5,986 nucleotides of DNA from Rhodoferax sp. (GTDB lineage Bacteria > Pseudomonadota > Gammaproteobacteria > Burkholderiales > Burkholderiaceae_C), in contig JADGRK010000165.1 of assembly GCA_017880985.1 (NCBI GenBank), forward strand, positions 1 to 5,986, in the 5' to 3' direction. Positions 1 through 5,546 of the stretch are shown one piece after another. The notes under the pieces were generated by a model. It saw nothing but the letters and a program-made list of their open reading frames with translations. It did no database searches and was not told the origin of the DNA. The stretch's first letter is position 1. Each line of letters begins with the position of its first letter. The position numbers were made by a program, and so were the translations under genes.

Positions 1-106
1 GCAGTTTGATTGCCAGGCCAACGATGCAAGTCTTTTCGGCCGTACTCCGTTATTGCGACACAACCCACAAACATCCCGCCCTAAGCGGATGGTCAAAAGA
101 ACCTAC

Positions 107-127
107 CCGAATTCAGAAAGAATTCGG
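107..127 (-). terminator. Possible intrinsic terminator overlapping the 3' end of the tetR-family gene
   Basis: A perfect 8-bp inverted repeat, CCGAATTC (107-114) and GAATTCGG (120-127), with a 5-base loop. On the minus strand it spans the last codons and the TGA stop (113-115) of the regulator gene. It is followed a few bases later on that strand by a modest T-rich stretch (TTCTTTT, around 94-100). The stem is only moderately GC-rich and the T-tract is displaced and interrupted, so termination is plausible but weak. Confidence 0.4.
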
Positions 128-817
128 ACGGCTTTCAATCGGTTCTAACCCAAATTCAAACAGGGCGAACACCCGATCCGCAATTTCCTGAGCATTGAGT
201 TCTCCGCCCGGCCGATACCACCTGGCCAGCCAGTGCATGGCGCCAAAAATCGAAAACGCCGTGATTTTGGTGTCGCAAGGCGTGATCGAGCCGTCTTGTA
301 TACCCTCCTCCAGCAGTTTTCTGACGAAAGTGTCCAAAAGCCGGAAGGTCGGGGTCAATTCATCCCGGCTTGATTGCGCCAGAGGGCCCAAACCTGACAA
401 CACCATGCACTTTGCGAAGACTCCCGTCATCGCCTTCGTGTATTGGCTTACGAAGATCCTGAGTTTTTCAAGCCCACTCATGCCAGACTGTTCAGCCAGG
501 GTCATGGCCGGCGTGAATTCGATGACTGCCTGATTCAGGATTTGGAGGAGGATGTCGTCCTTGTTCTTGACGTAGTAGTAAAGGCTGGGTTTGGTGACGT
601 TCAGGCGCTTGGCCAAATCGTTAAGCGAGGTCTCGTAGAAGCCGCGCTCGTTGAAGAGTTCTGCCGCTGTGCGCAAAATGGCAAAGCGCTTCAACCCGCC
701 CTGTTCGTCCCTGCTCTGAATTTCACTACCCCAGCGGGCCGTGCTCGACTCGGCCGGAGAGGGGCTTGGGTCGAGCGTGGCTGGATGGGGTTTTGCGTTT
801 CGCTTGACAGTCTTCAT
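113..817 (-). CDS. TetR-family transcriptional repressor, probable acyl-CoA-responsive regulator of the divergent operon
   Basis: Predicted DNA-binding repressor with an N-terminal helix-turn-helix and an all-alpha ligand domain. From the ATG at 817 it has 234 residues; an in-frame ATG at 859 would give 248. In the shorter numbering the TetR HTH covers about residues 44-90: ILRTAAELFNERGF, then the recognition region with NVTKPSLYYYVKNKDD. About 40 Pro/Ser-rich residues precede it, longer than usual for TetR proteins. The C-terminal half contains RWYRPGGELNAQEIADRV, a motif I recall from KstR2 (RWYRPGG) and related TetR proteins beside acyl-CoA genes, so an acyl-CoA effector is a reasonable inference. 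I prefer 817 because the 859 start would lie inside the operator-like repeats; neither start has a clear Shine-Dalgarno. It is transcribed away from the catabolic operon and probably represses both the operon and itself. The family call is firm; effector and start are uncertain. Confidence 0.9.
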   Translation of the reverse strand: MKTVKRNAKPHPATLDPSPSPAESSTARWGSEIQSRDEQGGLKRFAILRTAAELFNERGFYETSLNDLAKRLNVTKPSLYYYVKNKDDILLQILNQAVIEFTPAMTLAEQSGMSGLEKLRIFVSQYTKAMTGVFAKCMVLSGLGPLAQSSRDELTPTFRLLDTFVRKLLEEGIQDGSITPCDTKITAFSIFGAMHWLARWYRPGGELNAQEIADRVFALFEFGLEPIESRPNSF

Positions 818-834
818 TGGCGGCAATTTTAGCA

Positions 835-881
835 GTAAGGGTAAGTACCTATTGGACATGTTACTTACTGGACGGTAACAT
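835..881. promoter_or_regulatory. Cluster of inverted and direct repeats, probable TetR-family operators
   Basis: The divergent intergenic region carries several overlapping symmetric elements. ATGTTAC (858-864) and GTAACAT (875-881) form a perfect 7-bp inverted repeat with a 10-base spacer. GTAAGTA (841-847) and TACTTAC (862-868) form a second perfect 7-bp inverted repeat with a 14-base spacer. A further GTAAG lies at 835-839. TATTGGAC (850-857) and TACTGGAC (866-873) form a near-direct repeat with 16-base periodicity. Placement between a TetR-type gene and its presumed target operon, overlapping the forward promoter, is the usual arrangement for such operators. Which pair is the true site cannot be told by eye. 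Confidence 0.6.
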
Positions 882-886
882 ATAAT
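858..886 (+). promoter_or_regulatory. Sigma-70-type promoter for the catabolic operon
   Basis: A perfect -10 hexamer TATAAT lies at 881-886. The best-placed -35 is ATGTTA (858-863) with a 17-base spacer; it matches TTGACA at three positions, so the -35 is weak. Transcription would start near 892-895, leaving a leader of about 50 bases before the synthetase ATG at 943. The -35 and spacer are covered by the inverted repeat 858-881, so a bound repressor would block polymerase directly. Confidence 0.6.
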
Positions 887-942
887 CTGTCTATCTTAAA
901 CCATATGCGCATCAATTGGCAATGCTGAAAGGAAGAATCACC

Positions 943-2499
943 ATGTACCTCACCCAAGGCCTGCACCGGGCAGTGCAACAGAAGCCAAACGACATCGCCA
1001 CCATCTTTCAGGGCAGAAAGCGCACCTTCGGCGAAATCGCCGCTCGGGTCGCGAAGCTGGCCGGCGCCTTGCAGGGGCTCGGTCTGAAAACCGGTGACCG
1101 GGTCGGCATGCTGTCGCTCAATTCCGATCGCTACCTTGAATACTACTTGGGCGTCTACTGGGCCGGCGGTGCTGTCAACCCGGCCAATATTCGCTGGACC
1201 GCAGCCGAGATTGCCTATTCCCTTGACGACTGCGAAACAGCGATTCTGATCGTTGACGACACCTTCAAAGCGATGGCGCAGGGACTGAAAGAAACCTGCA
1301 AGTCGCTCAAGGTGCTGATTCATGCGGGCGATGGCGAGCCGCCGTTAGGCATGCTGTCGTACGAGGCGCTGATTGCGGATGCGGCGCCAGTCGAGGACGC
1401 CTACCGCAGTGGCAGCGACCTGGCGGGTGTCTTCTACACCGGCGGCACCACCGGCTTTCCAAAGGGCGTGATGCTGTCCCACACCAATCTGGCAAGCAAT
1501 TGCCTGACCATACTGGCCAATGGCGTGGTCGCGCCAGACAGCGTGGGTCTGCACGCCGCACCGATGTTCCATCTGGCAGATGGCGCCTTCATGAACGCCC
1601 TGCTAGCAGCCGGAGCGACCCATGTGATGATTCCCAGTTTCACCCCGGTTGGTGTGATGCAGGCGATCCAGGGCGAGCAGGTCTCTGCGAGTCTGCTGGT
1701 GCCGACCATGATCCAGATGCTGGCGGATCATTCGGACGTGGGTCAATACAAGCTGAACAGTCTAAAGTGTGTTTTGTACGGCGCCTCGCCGATCAGCGAA
1801 GCCGTGCTTGACCGCGCCATGAAGGCACTGCCTTCGGCGGCCTTCTGCCAAGCCTACGGAATGACAGAGCTTTCGCCCGTCGCCAGCCTGCTGCTACCCA
1901 AATATCATCTGCCCGAGCAGCGTTCACTGGGCAAAATGCGATCGGCCGGTACCGCATGCACGCTGGCTGAGATTCGCATTGTGGATCCCGACGGGAAAGA
2001 GGTGCCGCTGGGAACGGTCGGTGAGGTTGCGGTGCGCGGCCCGGGCGTCATGCTTGGCTACTGGAACAAGCCTGCTGAGACCGCTGCCGCAGTTCGCAAC
2101 GGATGGATGCACACCGGTGACGGTGGCCGCATGGACGAGGACGGCTTTGTTTTCATCGTCGACCGGCTCAAGGACATGATCGTGACCGGCGGCGAGAACG
2201 TCTACAGCATCGAGGTCGAGAACGCTGTGCTCAAGCACCCGGCCGTGGCCATGTGCGCCGTGATCGGCATACCCGACGAGCAATGGGGCGAGCTGGTGCA
2301 TGCCTCCGTCGTCCTCAAGCCTGGCGTGCAGACTACGGCAGACAGCATCATCGAACACTGCAAGACGCTGATCGGCAACTACAAATGCCCGCGCAGCGTT
2401 GCTTTCCTGGAGGCTTTGCCGTTGTCCGGAGCTGGCAAGATCTTGAAAAACAAGCTGCGTGAGCCGTTCTGGAAGGACAAGCAACGCAACGTTGCTTAA
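943..2499 (+). CDS. Acyl-CoA synthetase (AMP-forming), ANL superfamily
   Basis: Activates a carboxylic acid to its CoA thioester through an acyl-adenylate, using ATP; probably cytosolic. At 518 residues it is full length for the family. Visible motifs are the phosphate-binding loop YTGGTTGFPKG (165-175), A5 YGMTE (305-309), A7 TGDGG (391-395), the hinge region DRLKDMIVTGGENVYSIEVE (407-426), and the C-terminal catalytic lysine K499 in PLSGAGK. The ATG at 943 is chosen because AAAGGAAG lies about 8 bases upstream; an in-frame TTG at 916 would add nine residues and has no ribosome site. It is the first gene of the operon, consistent with substrate activation. It belongs to the fatty-acid/cyclohexanecarboxylate/benzoate-type part of the family, but the acid used cannot be read from sequence. 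The superfamily call is certain and the substrate unknown. Confidence 0.95.
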   Translation: MYLTQGLHRAVQQKPNDIATIFQGRKRTFGEIAARVAKLAGALQGLGLKTGDRVGMLSLNSDRYLEYYLGVYWAGGAVNPANIRWTAAEIAYSLDDCETAILIVDDTFKAMAQGLKETCKSLKVLIHAGDGEPPLGMLSYEALIADAAPVEDAYRSGSDLAGVFYTGGTTGFPKGVMLSHTNLASNCLTILANGVVAPDSVGLHAAPMFHLADGAFMNALLAAGATHVMIPSFTPVGVMQAIQGEQVSASLLVPTMIQMLADHSDVGQYKLNSLKCVLYGASPISEAVLDRAMKALPSAAFCQAYGMTELSPVASLLLPKYHLPEQRSLGKMRSAGTACTLAEIRIVDPDGKEVPLGTVGEVAVRGPGVMLGYWNKPAETAAAVRNGWMHTGDGGRMDEDGFVFIVDRLKDMIVTGGENVYSIEVENAVLKHPAVAMCAVIGIPDEQWGELVHASVVLKPGVQTTADSIIEHCKTLIGNYKCPRSVAFLEALPLSGAGKILKNKLREPFWKDKQRNVA

Positions 2500-2528
2500 G
2501 CAGTCGGCCGCATCAGCATCCCATGACG

Positions 2529-2546
2529 CCGGTGCGTGCGCACCGG
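2529..2546 (+). other. Intercistronic hairpin between synthetase and thiolase genes
   Basis: CCGGTGC (2529-2535) and GCACCGG (2540-2546) form a perfect 7-bp GC-rich stem with a 4-base loop, in the 81-base gap between the first two operon genes. No T-tract follows directly; the next bases are TAAGAAATAACATTTT. It is therefore more likely a transcript-processing or stabilising element, or a weak attenuator, than a full terminator. Function is inferred only from position. Confidence 0.45.
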
Positions 2547-2580
2547 TAAGAAATAACATTTTCCAAAAGGAGTAATCACT

Positions 2581-3765
2581 ATGTCAGAGCAAGTTTTAGT
2601 CGCCGGAGTCGGCATGATTCCGTTCAAGAAACCCGGAGCCAGCCTGCCCTATTTTGAAATGGGCGCAGAGGCCATCCGGCTCGCCCTGGCCGACGCCGGG
2701 TTTGGCTTTGAGCAGGTGCAGCAAGCCTACGCCGGCTACGTCTACGGCGACTCGACCTCCGGGCAGCGCGCGCTCTATGAGGTCGGCATGACCGGCATTC
2801 CGGTCGTCAATGTCAACAACAACTGCTCTACTGGCTCCACCGCGCTGTTTCTGGCTCGCCAGGCGATTGCAAGCGGCGCCGTTGATTGCGCTCTGGCTGT
2901 CGGCTTCGAGCAGATGCAGCCAGGCGCCTTGAGCAGCCACTGGACGGACCGGCCCAGCACGTTTGCCAAATTCGACACGTTATGTGACGAAATTGCCGGT
3001 GGCGCCGGATTGCCCCTGGCCTTGCGCTATTTCGGCGGCGCCGGCCAGGAACACATGCAGAGGTACGGCACCAAGCTGGAAACCTTTGCCAAGATCCGGG
3101 CCAAGGCGAGTCGGCATGCCGTCAACAATCCACTGGCGCTGTTTCGCACCGAAATGAGCGAAGAGGATGTGATGCAGTCGCCCGCCCTGTGGCCGGGCGT
3201 GCTGACCCGCACCATGGCCTGCCCGCCGACCTGCGGTGGCGCAGCAGCACTGCTGGTGTCGCGCGCCTTTGCGAAAAAACACGGCCTCTCGCCCAAGGTG
3301 CAGATATTGGCGCAGAACATGACGACCGACTTCAGCAGTTCCTTCGAGTCCAGATCGATGATCGATCTGGTCGGTTTCCAGATGACCACCACGGCAGCCA
3401 AAGAAGTCTACGAGCAGGCCGGCATCGGACCGGACGACGTGGACGTCTGCGAACTGCACGACTGCTTTGCACAGAATGAATTGCTGACCTACGAAGGCCT
3501 GGGCTTTTGCCCGGTCGGCGGTGCCGAGCGCTTTGTCGAAAGCGGCGACAACACCTATGGCGGAAAGGTCGTCACCAACCCTTCGGGCGGCCTGCTGTCC
3601 AAGGGTCACCCGCTGGGCGCGACTGGCCTGGCACAGTGCTACGAGCTGACGCGGCAACTGCGCGGCGGTGCCGAAGGCACACAGGTCAAGGGCGCCAGGA
3701 TCGCCCTGCAGCACAACCTGGGTCTCGGTGGCGCAGCCGTGGTCACGCTGTACGGTCAAGTCTGA
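2581..3765 (+). CDS. SCP-x-type thiolase (3-ketoacyl-CoA thiolase), without SCP2 domain
   Basis: Probably cleaves 3-oxoacyl-CoA with CoA to a shortened acyl-CoA plus acetyl-CoA, or propionyl-CoA if the substrate is 2-methyl-branched. It is often annotated as lipid-transfer protein or acetyl-CoA acetyltransferase. In its 394 residues the nucleophile is C82 in NNNCSTGS. The HDCF signature of SCP2-type thiolases is at 293-296 (C295), GHPLGATG is at 342-349, and the C-terminal QHNLGLGG (377-384) replaces the CxG loop of classical thiolases. YVYGDSTSGQRA (53-64) and GDNTYGGK (322-329) also closely recall human SCP-x. The protein ends right after the thiolase domain, so no sterol-carrier domain is attached. 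A strong ribosome site AAGGAG (2567-2572) sits 8 bases before the ATG. Retained cysteines and GHP argue against the Ltp2-type retro-aldolase alternative. The family is firm; the substrate is inferred. Confidence 0.9.
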   Translation: MSEQVLVAGVGMIPFKKPGASLPYFEMGAEAIRLALADAGFGFEQVQQAYAGYVYGDSTSGQRALYEVGMTGIPVVNVNNNCSTGSTALFLARQAIASGAVDCALAVGFEQMQPGALSSHWTDRPSTFAKFDTLCDEIAGGAGLPLALRYFGGAGQEHMQRYGTKLETFAKIRAKASRHAVNNPLALFRTEMSEEDVMQSPALWPGVLTRTMACPPTCGGAAALLVSRAFAKKHGLSPKVQILAQNMTTDFSSSFESRSMIDLVGFQMTTTAAKEVYEQAGIGPDDVDVCELHDCFAQNELLTYEGLGFCPVGGAERFVESGDNTYGGKVVTNPSGGLLSKGHPLGATGLAQCYELTRQLRGGAEGTQVKGARIALQHNLGLGGAAVVTLYGQV

Positions 3766-3774
3766 GGAGACAGC

Positions 3775-4236
3775 ATGCTGGACAAATCCTACATAGGAAG
3801 AAATCTGGGTCGCATCACGACCGAAGTCGAAAAGGGGCGCCTGCGCTTCTTCGCCAAGGCGATTGGCGAAACAAACCCGGTCTACACCGACGAAACAGTT
3901 GCCAAGGCAGCGGGCTATCGTTCGCTGCCAGTGCCGCCGAGCTACTTCTTCTGCCTGCAGATGATTGATGATCCGGATCCAACCTCCTGGATCACCGACC
4001 TCGGCGTCAACCTGCAAAACATCCTGCACGGTGAGCAGAGTTTTGAATACCTGGAGATGGCCTTCGCCGGTGACAGCTTGACCTTCGAGTCGCGCGTGAC
4101 CGACATTTACGACAAGAAAGGCGGTGCACTGGAATTTCTTGTGACTGAGAGCACCTGCGTCAACCAGTCAAACAAAGTCGTCGTCAAGATGAAGTGCACC
4201 ACCGTCATCCGCAATCCGGGAGCTGGCAAGAAATGA
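3775..4236 (+). CDS. FAS1-like dehydratase / MaoC N-terminal-type hot-dog protein, probable non-catalytic hydratase subunit
   Basis: A single hot-dog-fold protein of 153 residues of the MaoC_dehydrat_N (FAS1-like dehydratase) type. Such proteins usually pair with a MaoC protein to form a heteromeric 2-enoyl-CoA hydratase. At the position of the hydratase-2 signature GDxNPxH it reads GETNPVY (31-37), so the catalytic Asp and His are replaced by Glu and Tyr. PVPPSYFF (52-59) and HGEQSFEY (85-92) are typical of the family. No signal peptide or membrane segment is visible. The ATG lies 9 bases after the thiolase stop; its ribosome site GAGGAG (3764-3769) overlaps that stop codon. The gene overlaps the next one by 4 bases, suggesting coupled translation at matched amounts. 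I infer a substrate-binding or structural subunit, comparable to HadA in the mycobacterial HadAB pair. Confidence 0.85.
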   Translation: MLDKSYIGRNLGRITTEVEKGRLRFFAKAIGETNPVYTDETVAKAAGYRSLPVPPSYFFCLQMIDDPDPTSWITDLGVNLQNILHGEQSFEYLEMAFAGDSLTFESRVTDIYDKKGGALEFLVTESTCVNQSNKVVVKMKCTTVIRNPGAGKK

Positions 4237-4652
4237 GCAATCCGCAATTCAATTCGGTCGAGGTCGGCACCTTGTTGCCGAGCCTGGTTCTGCCGCCGTT
4301 GAACCGCACCACGCTGGCGCTATATGCTGGTGCCTCGGGCGACCATGTGCCCTTGCACATCGACATCGACTTTGCACGCAAAGCCGGCATGCCCGACGTC
4401 TTCGGCCACGGCATGCTGACCGTGGCCTGGCTCAGCCGCATCCTGACCGGCTGGGTCAGCCAGCATCTGATTCGCAAGCTCGATGTCCGCTTTATCGGCA
4501 TCACGCACCTCTACAACGAGGTGACTTGCAGCGGGCGTGTCGTCGAAAAGCTGGAACAGGATGGCGAGCACCGGGTGCGCGTCGAGATTCAGGCCTGCAA
4601 CCAGTACGGCGACAAGAAGGTGGTGGGCGAGGCGCTTATCGCCTTGCCCTAA
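4233..4652 (+). CDS. MaoC-family enoyl-CoA hydratase/dehydratase, probable catalytic subunit
   Basis: A hot-dog-fold protein of 139 residues. It probably hydrates trans-2-enoyl-CoA to the (3R)-hydroxyacyl-CoA together with the preceding protein. The active-site segment YAGASGDHVPLHID (31-44) keeps the catalytic pair D37 and H42, but the normally conserved Asn of GDxNPxH is Val (V39). FGHGML (57-62) is the second family motif. The start is the ATG at 4233, overlapping the upstream TGA as ATGA, with GGGAG (4218-4222) upstream. An extended in-frame reading from 4194 would lie wholly within the upstream gene and is not supported. The pairing and overlap indicate a heteromeric enzyme. (R)-stereochemistry is inferred from the family. 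Confidence 0.88.
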   Translation: MSNPQFNSVEVGTLLPSLVLPPLNRTTLALYAGASGDHVPLHIDIDFARKAGMPDVFGHGMLTVAWLSRILTGWVSQHLIRKLDVRFIGITHLYNEVTCSGRVVEKLEQDGEHRVRVEIQACNQYGDKKVVGEALIALP

Positions 4653-4698
4653 ACCCAGTCGCAACACCGATTAACTGACAAAACACTGGAGAATAGAC

Positions 4699-5526
4699 AT
4701 GAGCAAGAAAGTAGATGGCAAAGTCGCCTTGGTCACCGGCTCCGGCCGCGGCATTGGTCGTGAGGTGGCCCTGAAACTGGCCTGTGAGGGTGCACGCCTG
4801 GTGGTGAACGATCTTGACAAAGAGGTCGCCTTCCAGGTGGTCGAAGAAATCAAAGCCGCGGGTGGTGATGCCGTCGCCTGCCCCGGCAGCGTGACCGCGC
4901 CCGATTTTGCCGAGCGCCTGATCAAGACCGCGGTCGATCATTACAAAGGCATCGACATCATCGTCAACAACGCCGGCTATACCTGGGACAACGTGATCCA
5001 GAAGATGAACGACGAGCAGTGGTATGCGATTCTGGACTGCCACCTGACGGCGCCGTTCCGAATCCTGCGCGCTGCGCAGCCGGTGATACGCGCGCTTAGC
5101 AAGGCCGAGCAGGAAGCGGGCAAGGAAGTGTTTCGCAAGGTGGTGAACATCTCGTCCATCGCGGGCACCGCCGGCAACGCGGGGCAGGCCAATTACTCTT
5201 CAGCCAAAGCGGGCGTGCTTGGCCTGACCAAGGCCTTGTCCAAGGAGTGGGGACGCATGAAAGTCAACGTCAATGCCGTCGCCTTTGGTCTGATCAACAC
5301 ACGGCTGACAGAAGCCACGGCGGATGGCGATGCCAAGATCGATATCGAAGGTCGCGCCATAAAAGTCGGTGTCAACCCGGGCCTGATGAAGCAGATGGAG
5401 GCCATGATCCCGCTGGGCCGTGGCGGCACGCCAGCCGAGGCCGCCGGCGCCGTCTTTTTGTTCTGCATCCCGGAGTCCAATTACATCTCGGGCCAGGTGC
5501 TGGTGTGTGGCGGTGGCTTTGAATGA
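4699..5526 (+). CDS. Short-chain dehydrogenase/reductase, probable 3-hydroxyacyl-CoA dehydrogenase (HSD17B4/FabG-like)
   Basis: Rossmann-fold oxidoreductase of 275 residues, probably oxidising the 3-hydroxyacyl-CoA made by the MaoC pair to the 3-oxoacyl-CoA. The cofactor motif TGSGRGIG is at 13-20 and NNAG at 90-93. The catalytic residues are S153 (NISSIAG), Y166 and K170 (YSSAK). D38 in VVNDLD, at the end of the second strand, favours NAD(H) over NADP(H). The fourth catalytic position, usually Asn in SDRs, appears to be H115 in DCHLTAPF; the dehydrogenase domain of human HSD17B4 also has His there (VHLRGSF). An extra stretch of roughly ten residues (about 133-145) precedes the Ser strand compared with E. 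coli FabG. GGAG (4688-4691) is 7 bases before the ATG. It follows the hydratase genes by 46 bases. An ACP reductase role is possible but unlikely in this CoA-type operon. Confidence 0.9.
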   Translation: MSKKVDGKVALVTGSGRGIGREVALKLACEGARLVVNDLDKEVAFQVVEEIKAAGGDAVACPGSVTAPDFAERLIKTAVDHYKGIDIIVNNAGYTWDNVIQKMNDEQWYAILDCHLTAPFRILRAAQPVIRALSKAEQEAGKEVFRKVVNISSIAGTAGNAGQANYSSAKAGVLGLTKALSKEWGRMKVNVNAVAFGLINTRLTEATADGDAKIDIEGRAIKVGVNPGLMKQMEAMIPLGRGGTPAEAAGAVFLFCIPESNYISGQVLVCGGGFE

Positions 5527-5546
5527 ACTCGACCGATAAATCATGA
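5523..5546 (+). other. Possible 7-codon coupling mini-ORF between SDR and acyl-CoA dehydrogenase genes
   Basis: An ATG at 5523 overlaps the SDR stop as ATGA. It reads seven codons (MNSTDKS) to a TGA at 5544-5546, which itself overlaps the acyl-CoA dehydrogenase ATG at 5543 as ATGA. A weak GGTGG (5512-5516) precedes it. The double overlap could hand ribosomes on from the SDR to a gene that has no clear Shine-Dalgarno of its own. It may also be chance. Confidence 0.25.

Noticed and set aside
1..106. Short open frames at the left edge, possibly the end of a neighbouring gene
   Set aside because: Two frames stay open, but neither shows a recognisable motif, ribosome site or plausible protein composition. 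They run antisense into the regulator gene.
905..928. Leader ORF of seven codons (MRINWQC) upstream of the synthetase
   Set aside because: It has no Shine-Dalgarno, no run of regulatory codons and no paired attenuator stems, so chance is the simpler explanation.
916..942. Upstream TTG start for the synthetase
   Set aside because: The ATG at 943 has a well-placed AAAGGAAG, and family members begin at about this point. The TTG has no ribosome site.
1924..2559. Minus-strand open frame of 211 codons opposite the synthetase
   Set aside because: It is antisense to the conserved C-terminal half of the synthetase and has no recognisable domain.
2581..3765. Ltp2-type steroid side-chain retro-aldolase
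   Set aside because: Those enzymes lack the thiolase catalytic residues and need a DUF35-containing partner. This protein keeps C82, HDCF and GHPLGATG, and no DUF35 protein is seen.
2980..4029. Long minus-strand open frame (349 codons) across the thiolase and hydratase genes
   Set aside because: It is antisense to strongly supported genes, with low-complexity composition and no motif. It is a shadow of GC-rich codon bias.
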